The notes: a model not told the origin generated them from the sequence alone. Positions 45,177 to 53,972 are shown, numbered from the stretch's first letter. The stretch is DNA of 64,000 nucleotides from Desertivirga arenae (GCF_017355785.1 NZ_JAFEWE010000007.1:62001-126000), one strand, 5' to 3'. Program-made: numbers and translations.

Positions 45177-47510
45177 TCAAAATTTTATTGTTTGTTTTTT
45201 GCCCTTATAAACAATTGTCTTGGTATGTTGACTGTCTGTAAGTCCATTGGCGTTACCGGGTTTAACAACGGAGATCCTAAATCTGCGCGTGTTTAACATT
45301 CCTGCAAAACTGCCTTTCCTGTCGGTAATAGTTAACAACTTCTGCGGATCATCCCATAAGAAATTAATAGTACTGTACCTGCCCTTTTCGTAGTTGTAAT
45401 TATCATTCTCATCCTCGTACAGGGTGAAAGTTCCGTTTGTTCCCGGGTACACTCTGATCTCCAGATCGTCCCATTTTTTCTCGCTTGAGTACTGAACAGC
45501 TGGACCCCATGGAATAATTGAGCCAGCTTTTATATAGATTGGAACTATATCTTTTGGCACCTCAGGGTTTACTGTCTGTCCGCCTTTTACCTTTTCCCCG
45601 GTCCAGAAATCCCACCAATCTGTTCCTTCGGGCAGATAAACGGGCCAGGTCTTGACGTCTGGTTTGGTTACAGGAGCAACCAGCAATGAGCGCCCAAACA
45701 GGTACTCACTACCAATTTCATGTGTTTCTTTATCGGCAGGAAAATCCATCACTAAAGGTCGCATAAAAGTACCATCATTGCTCGAAACATCCCAGGAGGT
45801 GCTGTAGGTATAAGGCAAGAGCCGGTAACGAAGGTTGATCATTTTCTCCTGGGCGTCAAAACACCATTCGCCGCGATCCCCAAAATTGTATATCTCTCTT
45901 GGTATTTCGGTGCCATGCGAACGCATCATCGGGCAGAATGTGCCGAATTGCATCCAGCGAACATACAGCTCCTGGAACTTTGGATTTTTGGCACCGCCCT
46001 CCTTATTCCACCTGCCTGCAAAGAACCCACCAATGTCGCTGTTCCAGTTTGGGATACCCATCAGGGTGTAGTTTAATGCAGCAGGGATCTGCTTCTCCAA
46101 CATCTCCCAGGTAGAGGCGACATCGCCGCTCCAGGTATTGGAACCATATCGTTGCTGCCCGATAAAACCTGATCTGGTTAACAGAACAACCCGCTTGTCA
46201 TGACTGGTAGCCTTTTGATGAGATGCAATTCCTCCATTATGCATAAACGAAAATGCATTTTTTACACTCCGGTATGAACCGAGATGAGTAGGCAGATCAA
46301 AGTCCGACTCTTTTACATTAATATGATCAGGTTCGGTTGAATCGAGCCACCATCCATCGTTCTTGATATAACTGAAAATATTCTTATTCAGGTATTTCCA
46401 GTAGATGTTAAGGGCTTCGGGATTATAGACATCATATGGTCTTGCTCCACTTTTTGGAGGCCAGGTGTCAAAATTGATGATCATGTTTTTCGAATCGAGC
46501 TCTCGCCGTTGCGGTGTTTTTGGTCCAAAGCCTGGCCACGTTACAATAAGCAGCTTCGCGTTTAACTTGTGGATTTCATCTACCCAGCCTTTGGGATCAG
46601 GAAACCGTTCCCTATCAAAGGTCTGGGAGTTCCATGCACTGTCAGTTTTATTGTACTCTGGCCAGTATCTCCAATCCTGGATGATCACATCAATAGGAAC
46701 TTTGAGGTTGCGGTATTTCCTCAGTACATCCACACCCTCTTCCTGTGTTTGATATCTCTCCTTACTCTGGAAAAAGCCATAGGCCCATAGGGGGAGCATG
46801 GGGGCTTTGCCAGTTAAGTTACGTACTTGTTTTATGATACCATCTGCGTTCCCTCCATACATAAAATAGTAGTCGGCGCAATGACCTAAGCTTTGAAAGG
46901 ACAACTCGCCAGGTTTGTCTGAAAAATTGGAAATTGAATAATTATCCCAGTAGACAGCGTAGCCCTTCAGCGACATAAAGTAAGGGGAATAGGTGAACAT
47001 GTTCTCGTTCTTAAGGAGGTAAGAAGAGTTTCTACGATTGAATTTATTGTCCATAACCTGTCCAATGCCATAAATAGGTTCAGACCTGTCCAGAACAAAA
47101 GAGCCTTTTACTGAATAGGAAGGTGTTCCTGCATCGTCTTTTGGATCAAAGAGCGTTGAACTGTCTTGCAAAAGCTGTTTTCCTGAGGAACCGAAAAAGG
47201 TGATGTTTCCTTTGGCAGGATCGAGCTGCACTTTGATCTTAGATGATTGGAGGATCACCTTGTTTGCTTCTTTACGGAAGGTAAGCTCTACCTTTTCCGG
47301 AGATTTGGTCACCACCAGACTTGCTTTGGAATAAGGATGCTTTTCTGGCGTTTTAAATACCCGTACGATGGAAGGAGAATAAAATTTAATCTCCACATTT
47401 TGACTACCTGTTTTGACTTTAATTCCATTACGACTCTGCACTATTTTCTGTGCAAAAGCAGAATTGATGGCAAGCGCAACACCGATTAAACTCATCAAAA
47501 ATTTCTTCAT
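45177..47510 (-). CDS. GH31 family alpha-glycosidase (alpha-xylosidase/alpha-glucosidase-like)
   Basis: This 777-residue secreted enzyme has a signal peptide ending at AFAQ. The N-terminal GH31 beta-domain contains YGIGQVMDNKFNRRN. The barrel has WAYGFFQSKERYQTQEE, then WWLDSTEPD with the catalytic nucleophile Asp390. GSNTWSGDVASTWEML carries the acid/base Asp463, and NSDIGGFFAGR follows. The C-terminal beta-domains end with VYPGTNGTFTLYEDENDNYNYEKG. GH31 includes alpha-glucosidases, alpha-xylosidases and alpha-galactosidases; the TEP sequence after the nucleophile and the Bacteroidota PUL context make alpha-xylosidase a reasonable guess. It is downstream of the propeller-AraC regulator and has its own activator-type promoter. 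Confidence 0.9.
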   Translation of the reverse strand: MKKFLMSLIGVALAINSAFAQKIVQSRNGIKVKTGSQNVEIKFYSPSIVRVFKTPEKHPYSKASLVVTKSPEKVELTFRKEANKVILQSSKIKVQLDPAKGNITFFGSSGKQLLQDSSTLFDPKDDAGTPSYSVKGSFVLDRSEPIYGIGQVMDNKFNRRNSSYLLKNENMFTYSPYFMSLKGYAVYWDNYSISNFSDKPGELSFQSLGHCADYYFMYGGNADGIIKQVRNLTGKAPMLPLWAYGFFQSKERYQTQEEGVDVLRKYRNLKVPIDVIIQDWRYWPEYNKTDSAWNSQTFDRERFPDPKGWVDEIHKLNAKLLIVTWPGFGPKTPQRRELDSKNMIINFDTWPPKSGARPYDVYNPEALNIYWKYLNKNIFSYIKNDGWWLDSTEPDHINVKESDFDLPTHLGSYRSVKNAFSFMHNGGIASHQKATSHDKRVVLLTRSGFIGQQRYGSNTWSGDVASTWEMLEKQIPAALNYTLMGIPNWNSDIGGFFAGRWNKEGGAKNPKFQELYVRWMQFGTFCPMMRSHGTEIPREIYNFGDRGEWCFDAQEKMINLRYRLLPYTYSTSWDVSSNDGTFMRPLVMDFPADKETHEIGSEYLFGRSLLVAPVTKPDVKTWPVYLPEGTDWWDFWTGEKVKGGQTVNPEVPKDIVPIYIKAGSIIPWGPAVQYSSEKKWDDLEIRVYPGTNGTFTLYEDENDNYNYEKGRYSTINFLWDDPQKLLTITDRKGSFAGMLNTRRFRISVVKPGNANGLTDSQHTKTIVYKGKKQTIKF

Positions 47511-47533
47511 ATGATTGGATTAGTTTGACGTCA

Positions 47534-47541
47534 CAAATCTA
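47534..47541 (-). promoter_or_regulatory. -7 promoter element for GH31
   Basis: Read on the minus strand this is TAGATTTG, an exact TAnnTTTG match. It would start transcription about 17 bases before the GH31 ATG at 47510. The identical octamer serves the mutarotase promoter at 51863-51870. Confidence 0.6.
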
Positions 47542-47566
47542 GATCAGTGCAGCACTAACGGTTAAT

Positions 47567-47600
47567 AACCATGTTGAAAATTATAACAACCAGGTTGAAA
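47567..47600 (-). promoter_or_regulatory. Tandem direct repeats, operator candidate of the SusR-like regulator
   Basis: On the plus strand AACCATGTTGAAA (47567-47579) and AACCAGGTTGAAA (47588-47600) differ in one base and are spaced 21 bp start to start, two DNA turns. They lie 25 bp upstream of the -7 box of GH31. This is the usual form of an AraC-type activator site. The regulator gene ends only three bases upstream, making it the best candidate. Confidence 0.6.
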
Positions 47601-47602
47601 TC

Positions 47603-50600
47603 TTACTGATTTGGAGCTTTTTTCTCCTGTTTAGCCGATTCAAGGTACTGGGAGGGCTTCATACCGAACTCTTCCTGAAAACATTTGGTTAGATAGCTTG
47701 ACGTACTAAAGCCAACCCTGTCTGCAACTTCTGCTACTGTGAGACCTTGATCTAATAACAAGGCAGCCCGTTTCAATCGAACCGATCTAATAAACGATGA
47801 AGGCGTTTTTCCTATAACATGTAAGAGCTTGCGGTATAATCCGGTGCGGTCCATCCCCATATCCTTACTTAACAGTTCTACTGAGTAGTCCGGATTGTCA
47901 AGATTCTCTTCGACATATTTCAACGCTTTTTGAATAAACTTTTCATCCTGGACAGACATAATATTTCCAGCCGGCAGGTTATCCTCGTTCCCGTCCTGGA
48001 TATTTTCCCTGCGTTCTTTTTGATGTTCTATTAACCTGCGCATGTTAAGCAACAAGACCTCCAGATTGAGGGCATTTTCATCCCTGGGGATCGGAGCCAG
48101 TACGTTTTCTGAAAGTTGCCCAACCAATTCTTTCAAGCCCTGGGCCTTATTCTGAATCTCTTTGAGCTGATGTTTCACCCGTCCTTCATCTGTATGTTTC
48201 ATTATAGCATCTAATGGAGAGATGATTTGGTCCAGTGGCTGATTTAGTTCTTCCTTAACATTACTCAGGAAGGCGGACTTCATCTGGTTCAACTTCTCTT
48301 TCTGTTCGCGAACCAGATTCCTGCGTTTTCTCTGCAAGTATAGCCACATCAAAAAAACAGTTAAGGTAAGGAGAAGAAGGATGTAGACGCAATAGGCGAT
48401 CCCTGACTTCCAGAAAGGTGCTTTTACAGTAATTTCAATTTCAGCATAATTTCCGCTCCAATCTCTGGCATTATTAGCAGAGCTTACTCTAAAGTGATAT
48501 TTGCCCGGCTCCAAATTGGTATAGCTTGCCCGGCCCTTTCCGTCGGGAGCCTGGATCTCCCGCTCGGTCTTATCGATGCCTGAAAGCTGATAACGGTAAT
48601 AGGTCTGGGTTGGATTTATAAAGTTAAGAGAGCTGAATTCAAGACTGAAGAAGTTTTGATCATAGTTTAAAATGATTTTTTTAGTAATAGGAAGAGGCTT
48701 GTTCAGTATGGTATTGCCTGCGTACTCCACACCACTTTCAATTTTTTTGTTGAACAGCAGAAAATTGACAAATAGAGGTACTGTTTTTTGTTGAGCCCGC
48801 ATCGTTTTTTGTGCTGGCAGTTCGTTGAATCCATCCGTCCCTCCCCAAAATATATTACCGTTTCTACCCAGATAAACAGAACGCTCAGTGAATTCATTAG
48901 CAATTAATCCGTCGTCACGTTTGAAATTATTGAAGGTATAGCGGTTGTTTTTTTGCCAGATAAGCCGCGTTATACCATTGGATGTAGAAACCCAAATTGC
49001 ACCATCTTTGTCTTCGGCAATAGATTGGATATAGTTATTTACTAAGCCCTGTTCTGTATAGAAAGATCGCTGTAGCCCCTTCTGCAAGTCCCACAGATGC
49101 AAGCCATCTTTACTCCCCAACCAGATCTGTTTCCGCGAATCTACAAGGATGGCATTGATGGAATGCTTGCCCGGATAGAAATTGCTTTTTCCATTCATCG
49201 GGTTATAAACAAAGAATCCATCCCTGCAAATACCAATCACTGAATTGTTATTTACTGTTATGAGCTGTAAAACGGTGTTAACCTTTTCAGATATGTTCAA
49301 CTTGACTGCCCTATAAGTTCCTGTCTGAGGATAAAAGGTGCCAAACGACTCCTCGCCCGTGCCTATGTATAAAGAGCCGTCAGGGGTTTCGCACAGAGAA
49401 TAAATAACCCTGGGAGTGTTTGGAAACTCTCTTATTTTTCCATTATCTTCCATACAGATTAAGCCTTCTCCTGCAGTCGCCAGCCAAATCCGGTTTTTAC
49501 TATCACGTAAGAGTGCTTTACAGTTCAGGCTTTGCTTAAATTTATTCAAAGGCTCGATCATCTGAGACTTTTTGTGGTAGCGAAACACGCCTTGCTGTGT
49601 TCCTACCAGCACAGCGCCATCCTGATCTTCTGTAAAGCAGGTAATATTAATCGTTGCGTTGGAGGCTGTCTTGAAGAGCGATTTTCCTATATTCCTGAAT
49701 TTAAACCGCTCTGGATGGTAGTAGAGTAATCCCCGGTTTAGCGTGCCGAGCCACAAACCGCCTTGGTTATCATGGTAAACAGTACTTACCTCGGTATTGA
49801 TGATCTGGCCGTCAACCAGTTTGAGGTCTTGAATAAACTCTTTCCTTGATAGATCGCTGCTCAGCTTCCACAATCCTTCTTTGCAAGTCACCCAGAGTTG
49901 ATCCTGGGGATCGATCGAAAGATAGTTCAACCAATAATCAGTTTGCAATACTGTTTCCCATTTCCTTTCCGGAATGTTGTAGGTTAGCATAATTCCACCA
50001 GCCGCGCCGTTCTTCAATTGAAAGAACCTGTTTTTCCCTTGAATGACAAATGAAGTAGATTCATAATTTCCTGCGTTAATTGCTGGTTGGATACTCTGGC
50101 GGTAAATCTCCCTCCCTGACGCAAGATCCAAACAGATCAGATATCCGGAACGGTAAAATAAGTATAGTTTCTTATTTAATACCGCCAGATCGTATACCTG
50201 ATCACTTCTTCCTGTAAGGCTGGACACCTGATGTCGAAAAAGTTTTAATTTTTTACCAGCCCGGAGATATATCAGTTCATCGTTTTTGGAAATTAGCCAG
50301 AGGTTTTTCTCGTTGTCTGCAAAAAAGTCGTCCAGGTCTTCATTAATTCCCATTACCTTCAAAAAAGCTTTTGGGTTCTCTTCAAATCGTTCCTTGTTTA
50401 GGTTGATCAGGTATAGCCGGTGCTGGTTCTTTAACCACAGATAGCCGTTACTACTTATATAGCTGTGGTGAAACCCCGAGTATCCTGAGAGCCACTGGCC
50501 GTTTTTATTAGTATAATGAAGGTATTTGAACGAGGTGCCATCGTAAATGTTAAGTAAACCTTCCGTTGTGATCATCATACGACCGTCGGGTAATTGTATA

Positions 50601-50725
50601 ATATTCCTTACCTGATTGTCTGACAATCCATTATTGCCATCAATAGGTGTAAAGGGGTAGTCTTGGATGGCAGATGCTGCTAATGTGCTGCAAACAAGTG
50701 TTATAAAGACAATAAGGATACGCAT
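47603..50725 (-). CDS. SusR-like regulator: propeller, Y_Y_Y, transmembrane helix, degenerate kinase helix, AraC HTH
   Basis: This 1040-residue inner-membrane regulator starts with a signal/anchor segment. About 640 residues of two-component-type propeller repeats follow (e.g. IWLGSKDGLHLWDL, AIWVSTSNGITRL). A Y_Y_Y domain lies at about 690-765, a transmembrane helix near 775-797, a degenerate kinase dimerisation helix around 800-870, and an AraC-type HTH at about 930-1035. In the dimerisation helix the phospho-accepting His is replaced by Glu825 (SNVKEELNQPLDQI). No ATPase or receiver domain is present. So it is not a kinase; it should pass ligand binding directly to its DNA-binding domain, as SusR does. 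It is likely to control GH31 through the 47567-47600 repeats (inference). Confidence 0.88.
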   Translation of the reverse strand: MRILIVFITLVCSTLAASAIQDYPFTPIDGNNGLSDNQVRNIIQLPDGRMMITTEGLLNIYDGTSFKYLHYTNKNGQWLSGYSGFHHSYISSNGYLWLKNQHRLYLINLNKERFEENPKAFLKVMGINEDLDDFFADNEKNLWLISKNDELIYLRAGKKLKLFRHQVSSLTGRSDQVYDLAVLNKKLYLFYRSGYLICLDLASGREIYRQSIQPAINAGNYESTSFVIQGKNRFFQLKNGAAGGIMLTYNIPERKWETVLQTDYWLNYLSIDPQDQLWVTCKEGLWKLSSDLSRKEFIQDLKLVDGQIINTEVSTVYHDNQGGLWLGTLNRGLLYYHPERFKFRNIGKSLFKTASNATINITCFTEDQDGAVLVGTQQGVFRYHKKSQMIEPLNKFKQSLNCKALLRDSKNRIWLATAGEGLICMEDNGKIREFPNTPRVIYSLCETPDGSLYIGTGEESFGTFYPQTGTYRAVKLNISEKVNTVLQLITVNNNSVIGICRDGFFVYNPMNGKSNFYPGKHSINAILVDSRKQIWLGSKDGLHLWDLQKGLQRSFYTEQGLVNNYIQSIAEDKDGAIWVSTSNGITRLIWQKNNRYTFNNFKRDDGLIANEFTERSVYLGRNGNIFWGGTDGFNELPAQKTMRAQQKTVPLFVNFLLFNKKIESGVEYAGNTILNKPLPITKKIILNYDQNFFSLEFSSLNFINPTQTYYRYQLSGIDKTEREIQAPDGKGRASYTNLEPGKYHFRVSSANNARDWSGNYAEIEITVKAPFWKSGIAYCVYILLLLTLTVFLMWLYLQRKRRNLVREQKEKLNQMKSAFLSNVKEELNQPLDQIISPLDAIMKHTDEGRVKHQLKEIQNKAQGLKELVGQLSENVLAPIPRDENALNLEVLLLNMRRLIEHQKERRENIQDGNEDNLPAGNIMSVQDEKFIQKALKYVEENLDNPDYSVELLSKDMGMDRTGLYRKLLHVIGKTPSSFIRSVRLKRAALLLDQGLTVAEVADRVGFSTSSYLTKCFQEEFGMKPSQYLESAKQEKKAPNQ

Positions 50726-50778
50726 TAAACAGGGATGTTATGATTTTTACTTAGTAACAAGACCGCATCTAATTTTAT

Positions 50779-51663
50779 TTAACTATATCGGGAAGAACAG
50801 TTTTGTTCTTTATATTGGCCTGGAGTAAGGCCTGTTATCTTTTTGAATATCTTTGAGAAGTAAGGTACATTTTCAAATCCAGTTTCTAAAGCCACCTCTT
50901 CAGAGGGCATTTTCGTTGTTGTTAATAAGTATTGTGCCCGTTCAATACGTTTTTCATTTATAAAAGCAATTGGGCGATCTCCTGTACTTCGCAGAAAAAG
51001 TCTCGAAAAATAATCTGGGTGCTGATTTGCTCTTTCTGCCAAATGAGCTACTGTAAGGTTTTTACCAAGGTTAAGTTGGATATAGCTGATCGAGTCGAGA
51101 ATTTTAGATGGAATTGTGGCCGATGTGGATTGTCTGAATGTTTTGGTTGTCAGAAACCTTGATATTAATTGAAGTAGTATTCCCTGTGTTTCCATGTAGG
51201 ATGCAAGGCTCTGTAAGTTGTTCAATTCCTGATATTGTTTGTAGTAAATACTTTTCTCGTATACCCGTGGATTATCTGAGCGGTTTATTCCCCTGCCTGG
51301 GTTAATGAATAGTAGTCGTTTGAAATTTTCTGAATCAAGAATGCTCGCTTCTACTTTCATTGTTGTCCTGTTGTTAGCAAACAATGAAATACCGTCTGCA
51401 GAATCTTCAAAGAATTGAATAAAGTACTGACTCAAGTATCTTTCACATTGCAAACTGCATAAGGTAAAGCTTGGAATAATATATAAGTAGCCAGGTTCGA
51501 GTTTGATAGTCTGTTTCTGGTCAGAAATATATCCTTCGCCATCGTCAATATAGTATAACCTGTAATACGGACTAACCACGTTGCTATAATTCCATTTTCG
51601 ATCAAGTTTCACGTGGTCTGCATGCAGGAGCGAAAATGAATGCTTTAGGATCTTCTTAGGCAT
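50779..51663 (-). CDS. AraC family transcriptional activator
   Basis: This is a 294-residue regulator. The N-terminal half is a cupin-like ligand-binding domain (YYRLYYIDDGEGYISDQKQTIKLEPGYLYIIPSFT). The C-terminal half has two helix-turn-helix motifs (LTVAHLAERANQHPDYFSRLFLRSTGDRP and MPSEEVALETGFENVPYFSKIFKKITGLTPGQY). Bacteroidota members with this architecture often regulate catabolic loci in response to sugars. It is divergent from the mutarotase-fucosidase pair; three copies of a GGTT(n)TGTGTAA motif lie in the shared intergenic space, one beside its own start codon, which suggests autoregulation. The SusR-like gene follows 53 bases downstream on the same strand. Confidence 0.9.
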   Translation of the reverse strand: MPKKILKHSFSLLHADHVKLDRKWNYSNVVSPYYRLYYIDDGEGYISDQKQTIKLEPGYLYIIPSFTLCSLQCERYLSQYFIQFFEDSADGISLFANNRTTMKVEASILDSENFKRLLFINPGRGINRSDNPRVYEKSIYYKQYQELNNLQSLASYMETQGILLQLISRFLTTKTFRQSTSATIPSKILDSISYIQLNLGKNLTVAHLAERANQHPDYFSRLFLRSTGDRPIAFINEKRIERAQYLLTTTKMPSEEVALETGFENVPYFSKIFKKITGLTPGQYKEQNCSSRYS

Positions 51664-51667
51664 AATC

Positions 51668-51679
51668 GGTTTTGTGTAA
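51668..51679. promoter_or_regulatory. AraC-type site, copy 1 (next to regulator start)
   Basis: GGTTTTGTGTAA lies four bases upstream of the AraC gene's start codon. It differs by one base from copy 2 at 51809-51820. Binding here could repress or limit its own transcription (inference). Confidence 0.5.
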
Positions 51680-51778
51680 TGATTGCACTACTCTTAATTC
51701 AGGAAATTTAGCCAAGTTTAAGGCTGTTGTTAGCTTGTTTTTCTGGTAATAATAAGATTTATTCGCGTTGATTTCAAT

Positions 51779-51798
51779 TTATTAACCTAAGTTAATAA
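51779..51798. promoter_or_regulatory. Inverted repeat in the divergent AraC/mutarotase region
   Basis: TTATTAAC-CTAA-GTTAATAA has perfect 8-bp arms with a 4-bp centre. It is AT-rich and may be a further operator or a regulator-binding palindrome. It lies just upstream of the direct repeats. Confidence 0.4.
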
Positions 51799-51808
51799 TG
51801 CTCAGGTC

Positions 51809-51841
51809 GGTTATGTGTAAGAAAAAGTCTGGTTTGTGTAA
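51809..51841 (+). promoter_or_regulatory. AraC-type sites, copies 2 and 3 (tandem)
   Basis: GGTTATGTGTAA (51809-51820) and GGTTTGTGTAA (51831-51841) share the core TGTGTAA, whose copies lie 21 bp apart, two helical turns. The second ends 21 bp before the -7 box at 51863. This is the standard layout of an activator-dependent AraC promoter. Confidence 0.6.
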
Positions 51842-51862
51842 ATGTGGAGATCACATTCTCAA

Positions 51863-51870
51863 TAGATTTG
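51863..51870 (+). promoter_or_regulatory. -7 promoter element for mutarotase-fucosidase operon
   Basis: TAGATTTG matches TAnnTTTG exactly. No good -33 box is at the normal distance, which fits dependence on the activator sites at 51809-51841. Confidence 0.6.
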
Positions 51871-51942
51871 TACTAAGGACAACAATAAGGATGCCTCCTT
51901 ATCCTTCAGACTAGCTGATAAAATAAATCTAAAAATTCTCTC

Positions 51943-52320
51943 ATGAAAAGGTACTGTCTTGCACTGGATCTGGTAGATGATCCTGAATTAATCCAAGAAT
52001 ATGTAAGCTGGCACAGGGATGTCTGGCCTGAGATACAACTTGGGATACATGAAAGTGGGATCAGAGAGATGGAAATCTATCTGGTGGGTAACCGCCTTTT
52101 TATGATTATTGAAGCTGAGGATTATTTCACATTTGAGAAGAAGACTGTAATAGATGCCACTAACCACAAGGTGCAGGAATGGGAACAGTTGATGTGGAAA
52201 TTTCAGAAACCGCTTCCCTGGGCAAAGAATGGAGAAAAATGGATACTGATGGATCGAATTTTTACGCTGGGAACAATCAAAACTCAAGAAAAACCTGGAG
52301 ACAGAAACAACAGGAAGTGA
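51943..52320 (+). CDS. L-rhamnose/L-fucose mutarotase family protein
   Basis: This 125-residue cytoplasmic protein is of the RhaM family (ferredoxin-like fold). It interconverts alpha and beta anomers of L-rhamnose or related 6-deoxysugars. The motifs LDLVDDPELIQEYVSWHRDVWPEI, IYLVGNRLFMIIEAEDYF and EWEQLMWKFQKPLPWA are family landmarks. The usual length is about 104 residues; the last 20 or so residues, charged and low in hydrophobicity, are an extension. Its stop TGA overlaps the ATG of the GH29 gene by one base (TGATG), so the two are translationally coupled. Because the partner is an alpha-L-fucosidase, L-fucose is the more likely sugar (inference). Confidence 0.9.
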   Translation: MKRYCLALDLVDDPELIQEYVSWHRDVWPEIQLGIHESGIREMEIYLVGNRLFMIIEAEDYFTFEKKTVIDATNHKVQEWEQLMWKFQKPLPWAKNGEKWILMDRIFTLGTIKTQEKPGDRNNRK

Positions 52321-53972
52321 TGAATAGAAGAGATTTGTTAAAAAAACTTGCCCTGGCCATTCCAGCATTAGCTGTAGCTAAAGATCTTGAAGCTGCAGAC
52401 TTCCTTATTAACGGATATAAAGAGAAAATGGCCCGGGGGCCATTCCAGCCAAACTGGGAGTCCTTATCCGCATTTCAAACCCCTGATTGGTTTCGAAATG
52501 CAAAGTTTGGGATATGGGCACATTGGGGCCCCCAATGTCAGCCTGAATATGGCGACTGGTATGCCAGGGAAATGTATATGGAGGGAAGCCGCCAATATAA
52601 ATACCACCAACAAAAATACGGTCATCCATCAAAATATGGTTTTAAAGATGTGATCAATGATTGGAAGGCAGAGCAATGGAATCCCGAAGAGTTAATGGCC
52701 TTATATAAAAAGGCGGGGGCAAAATACTTCATGGCCCTTGCTAACCATCATGACAATTTTGACCTGTTTAAAAGCAAATATCAGAAAGGCTGGAATTCTA
52801 CCAAAATAGGTCCTAAGAAGGACTTGATTGCCGGGTGGGAGAGAGCATCCAGAAACAATGGATTGTATTTTGGTGTTAGCGTTCACGCTGCTCACGCCTG
52901 GAGTTGGATGGAAACATCCCAAAGATCAGATAAAAGCGGGCCTTATGCAGGTATTCCATACGATGGCAAGCTTACCAAAGTTGATGGCAAAGGGCAATGG
53001 TGGCAGGGGCTGGATCCTCAGGAGCTCTATGAGCAATCACATCCTCTAAGTAAAAATAGTTCGGATAACGGCATGATCCACCAGCAATGGAACTGGGGAA
53101 ATGGAGTGACAGTGCCTTCAAAAGAGTATTGTGAGAAGTTTTATAACAGAACTATTGATCTGATCAATTCTTATAATCCCGATCTGGTTTATTTTGATGA
53201 TACAGCACTTCCCTTATGGCCGGTAAGTGATGCAGGACTTCGTATCGCAGCTCATTTATACAACCGGAGTATTAAAAAGCATGGGAAGGTGGAGACTGTT
53301 GTCTTCGGAAAGATATTGGATGAATTGCAGCGTAAGTGCATGGTTTGGGATATTGAAAGGGGGCAAAGCAACACTATAGAGCCCTTGCCATGGCAAACCG
53401 ATACTTGTATTGGAAGCTGGCATTATGATAGAGAGGTGTATCGTAATAAAAGGTATAAAAGCGCTAAGACCGTAATCCAAACCTTAGCTGATGTGGTTAG
53501 TAAAAATGGTAACCTCTTGTTAAGCGTGCCAGTGAGGGGTAATGGAACAATCGACGAACAGGAACGTGAGATCGTTGAAGAGATAGGTGAATGGATGGCG
53601 GTTAATGGAGAGGGGATATATGACACCCGTCCCTGGAAGGTATTTGGAGAAGGGCCTGCAATGCATTCTTTGGCCCCTCTTTCTGCACAGGGATTTAATG
53701 AGGGAAAGGGAAAGCCTTTCACTTCTGCTGATATTCGTTTTACATCAAAAGATAATGTGATCTATGCAATTGTTCTCGGATACCCTGAAAATGGGGAAGT
53801 TTTAATTACAGGTCTAAACAGTAACACAAGGGCAGGAATGAATCAATTATCCAGTGTAGAAATGCTTGGAAATTCGCAGAAGCTCTTATTCAAAGAGGAC
53901 GATATGGGCTTAAGGATTCAACTTCCAGAAAAGCCAAAGTTTAATTACGCCTTTACATTGAAAATTGTGTGA
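52320..53972 (+). CDS. GH29 alpha-L-fucosidase, putative Tat-exported
   Basis: The ATG at 52320 is chosen because it gives a coherent signal peptide, MNRRDLLKKLALAIPALAVA. Its twin arginines (residues 3-4) suggest Tat export; a longer frame from 52179 would overlap the mutarotase gene and has no such start. The product is 550 residues. The barrel has DWFRNAKFGIWAHWGPQCQPEYGDWYAREMY, then KKAGAKYFMALANHHDNFDLF, and NPDLVYFDD with catalytic nucleophile Asp293. WQTDTCIGSWHYD and VVSKNGNLLLSVPVRGNG close the barrel before a C-terminal beta-domain. It removes terminal alpha-L-fucose. It is activated together with the mutarotase, probably through the AraC sites upstream. Confidence 0.92.
   Translation: MNRRDLLKKLALAIPALAVAKDLEAADFLINGYKEKMARGPFQPNWESLSAFQTPDWFRNAKFGIWAHWGPQCQPEYGDWYAREMYMEGSRQYKYHQQKYGHPSKYGFKDVINDWKAEQWNPEELMALYKKAGAKYFMALANHHDNFDLFKSKYQKGWNSTKIGPKKDLIAGWERASRNNGLYFGVSVHAAHAWSWMETSQRSDKSGPYAGIPYDGKLTKVDGKGQWWQGLDPQELYEQSHPLSKNSSDNGMIHQQWNWGNGVTVPSKEYCEKFYNRTIDLINSYNPDLVYFDDTALPLWPVSDAGLRIAAHLYNRSIKKHGKVETVVFGKILDELQRKCMVWDIERGQSNTIEPLPWQTDTCIGSWHYDREVYRNKRYKSAKTVIQTLADVVSKNGNLLLSVPVRGNGTIDEQEREIVEEIGEWMAVNGEGIYDTRPWKVFGEGPAMHSLAPLSAQGFNEGKGKPFTSADIRFTSKDNVIYAIVLGYPENGEVLITGLNSNTRAGMNQLSSVEMLGNSQKLLFKEDDMGLRIQLPEKPKFNYAFTLKIV

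Noticed and set aside
52179-52319. Longer start for the fucosidase overlapping the mutarotase
   Set aside because: It would overlap the mutarotase gene in another frame by 140 bases and hides the twin-arginine signal that begins at 52320.
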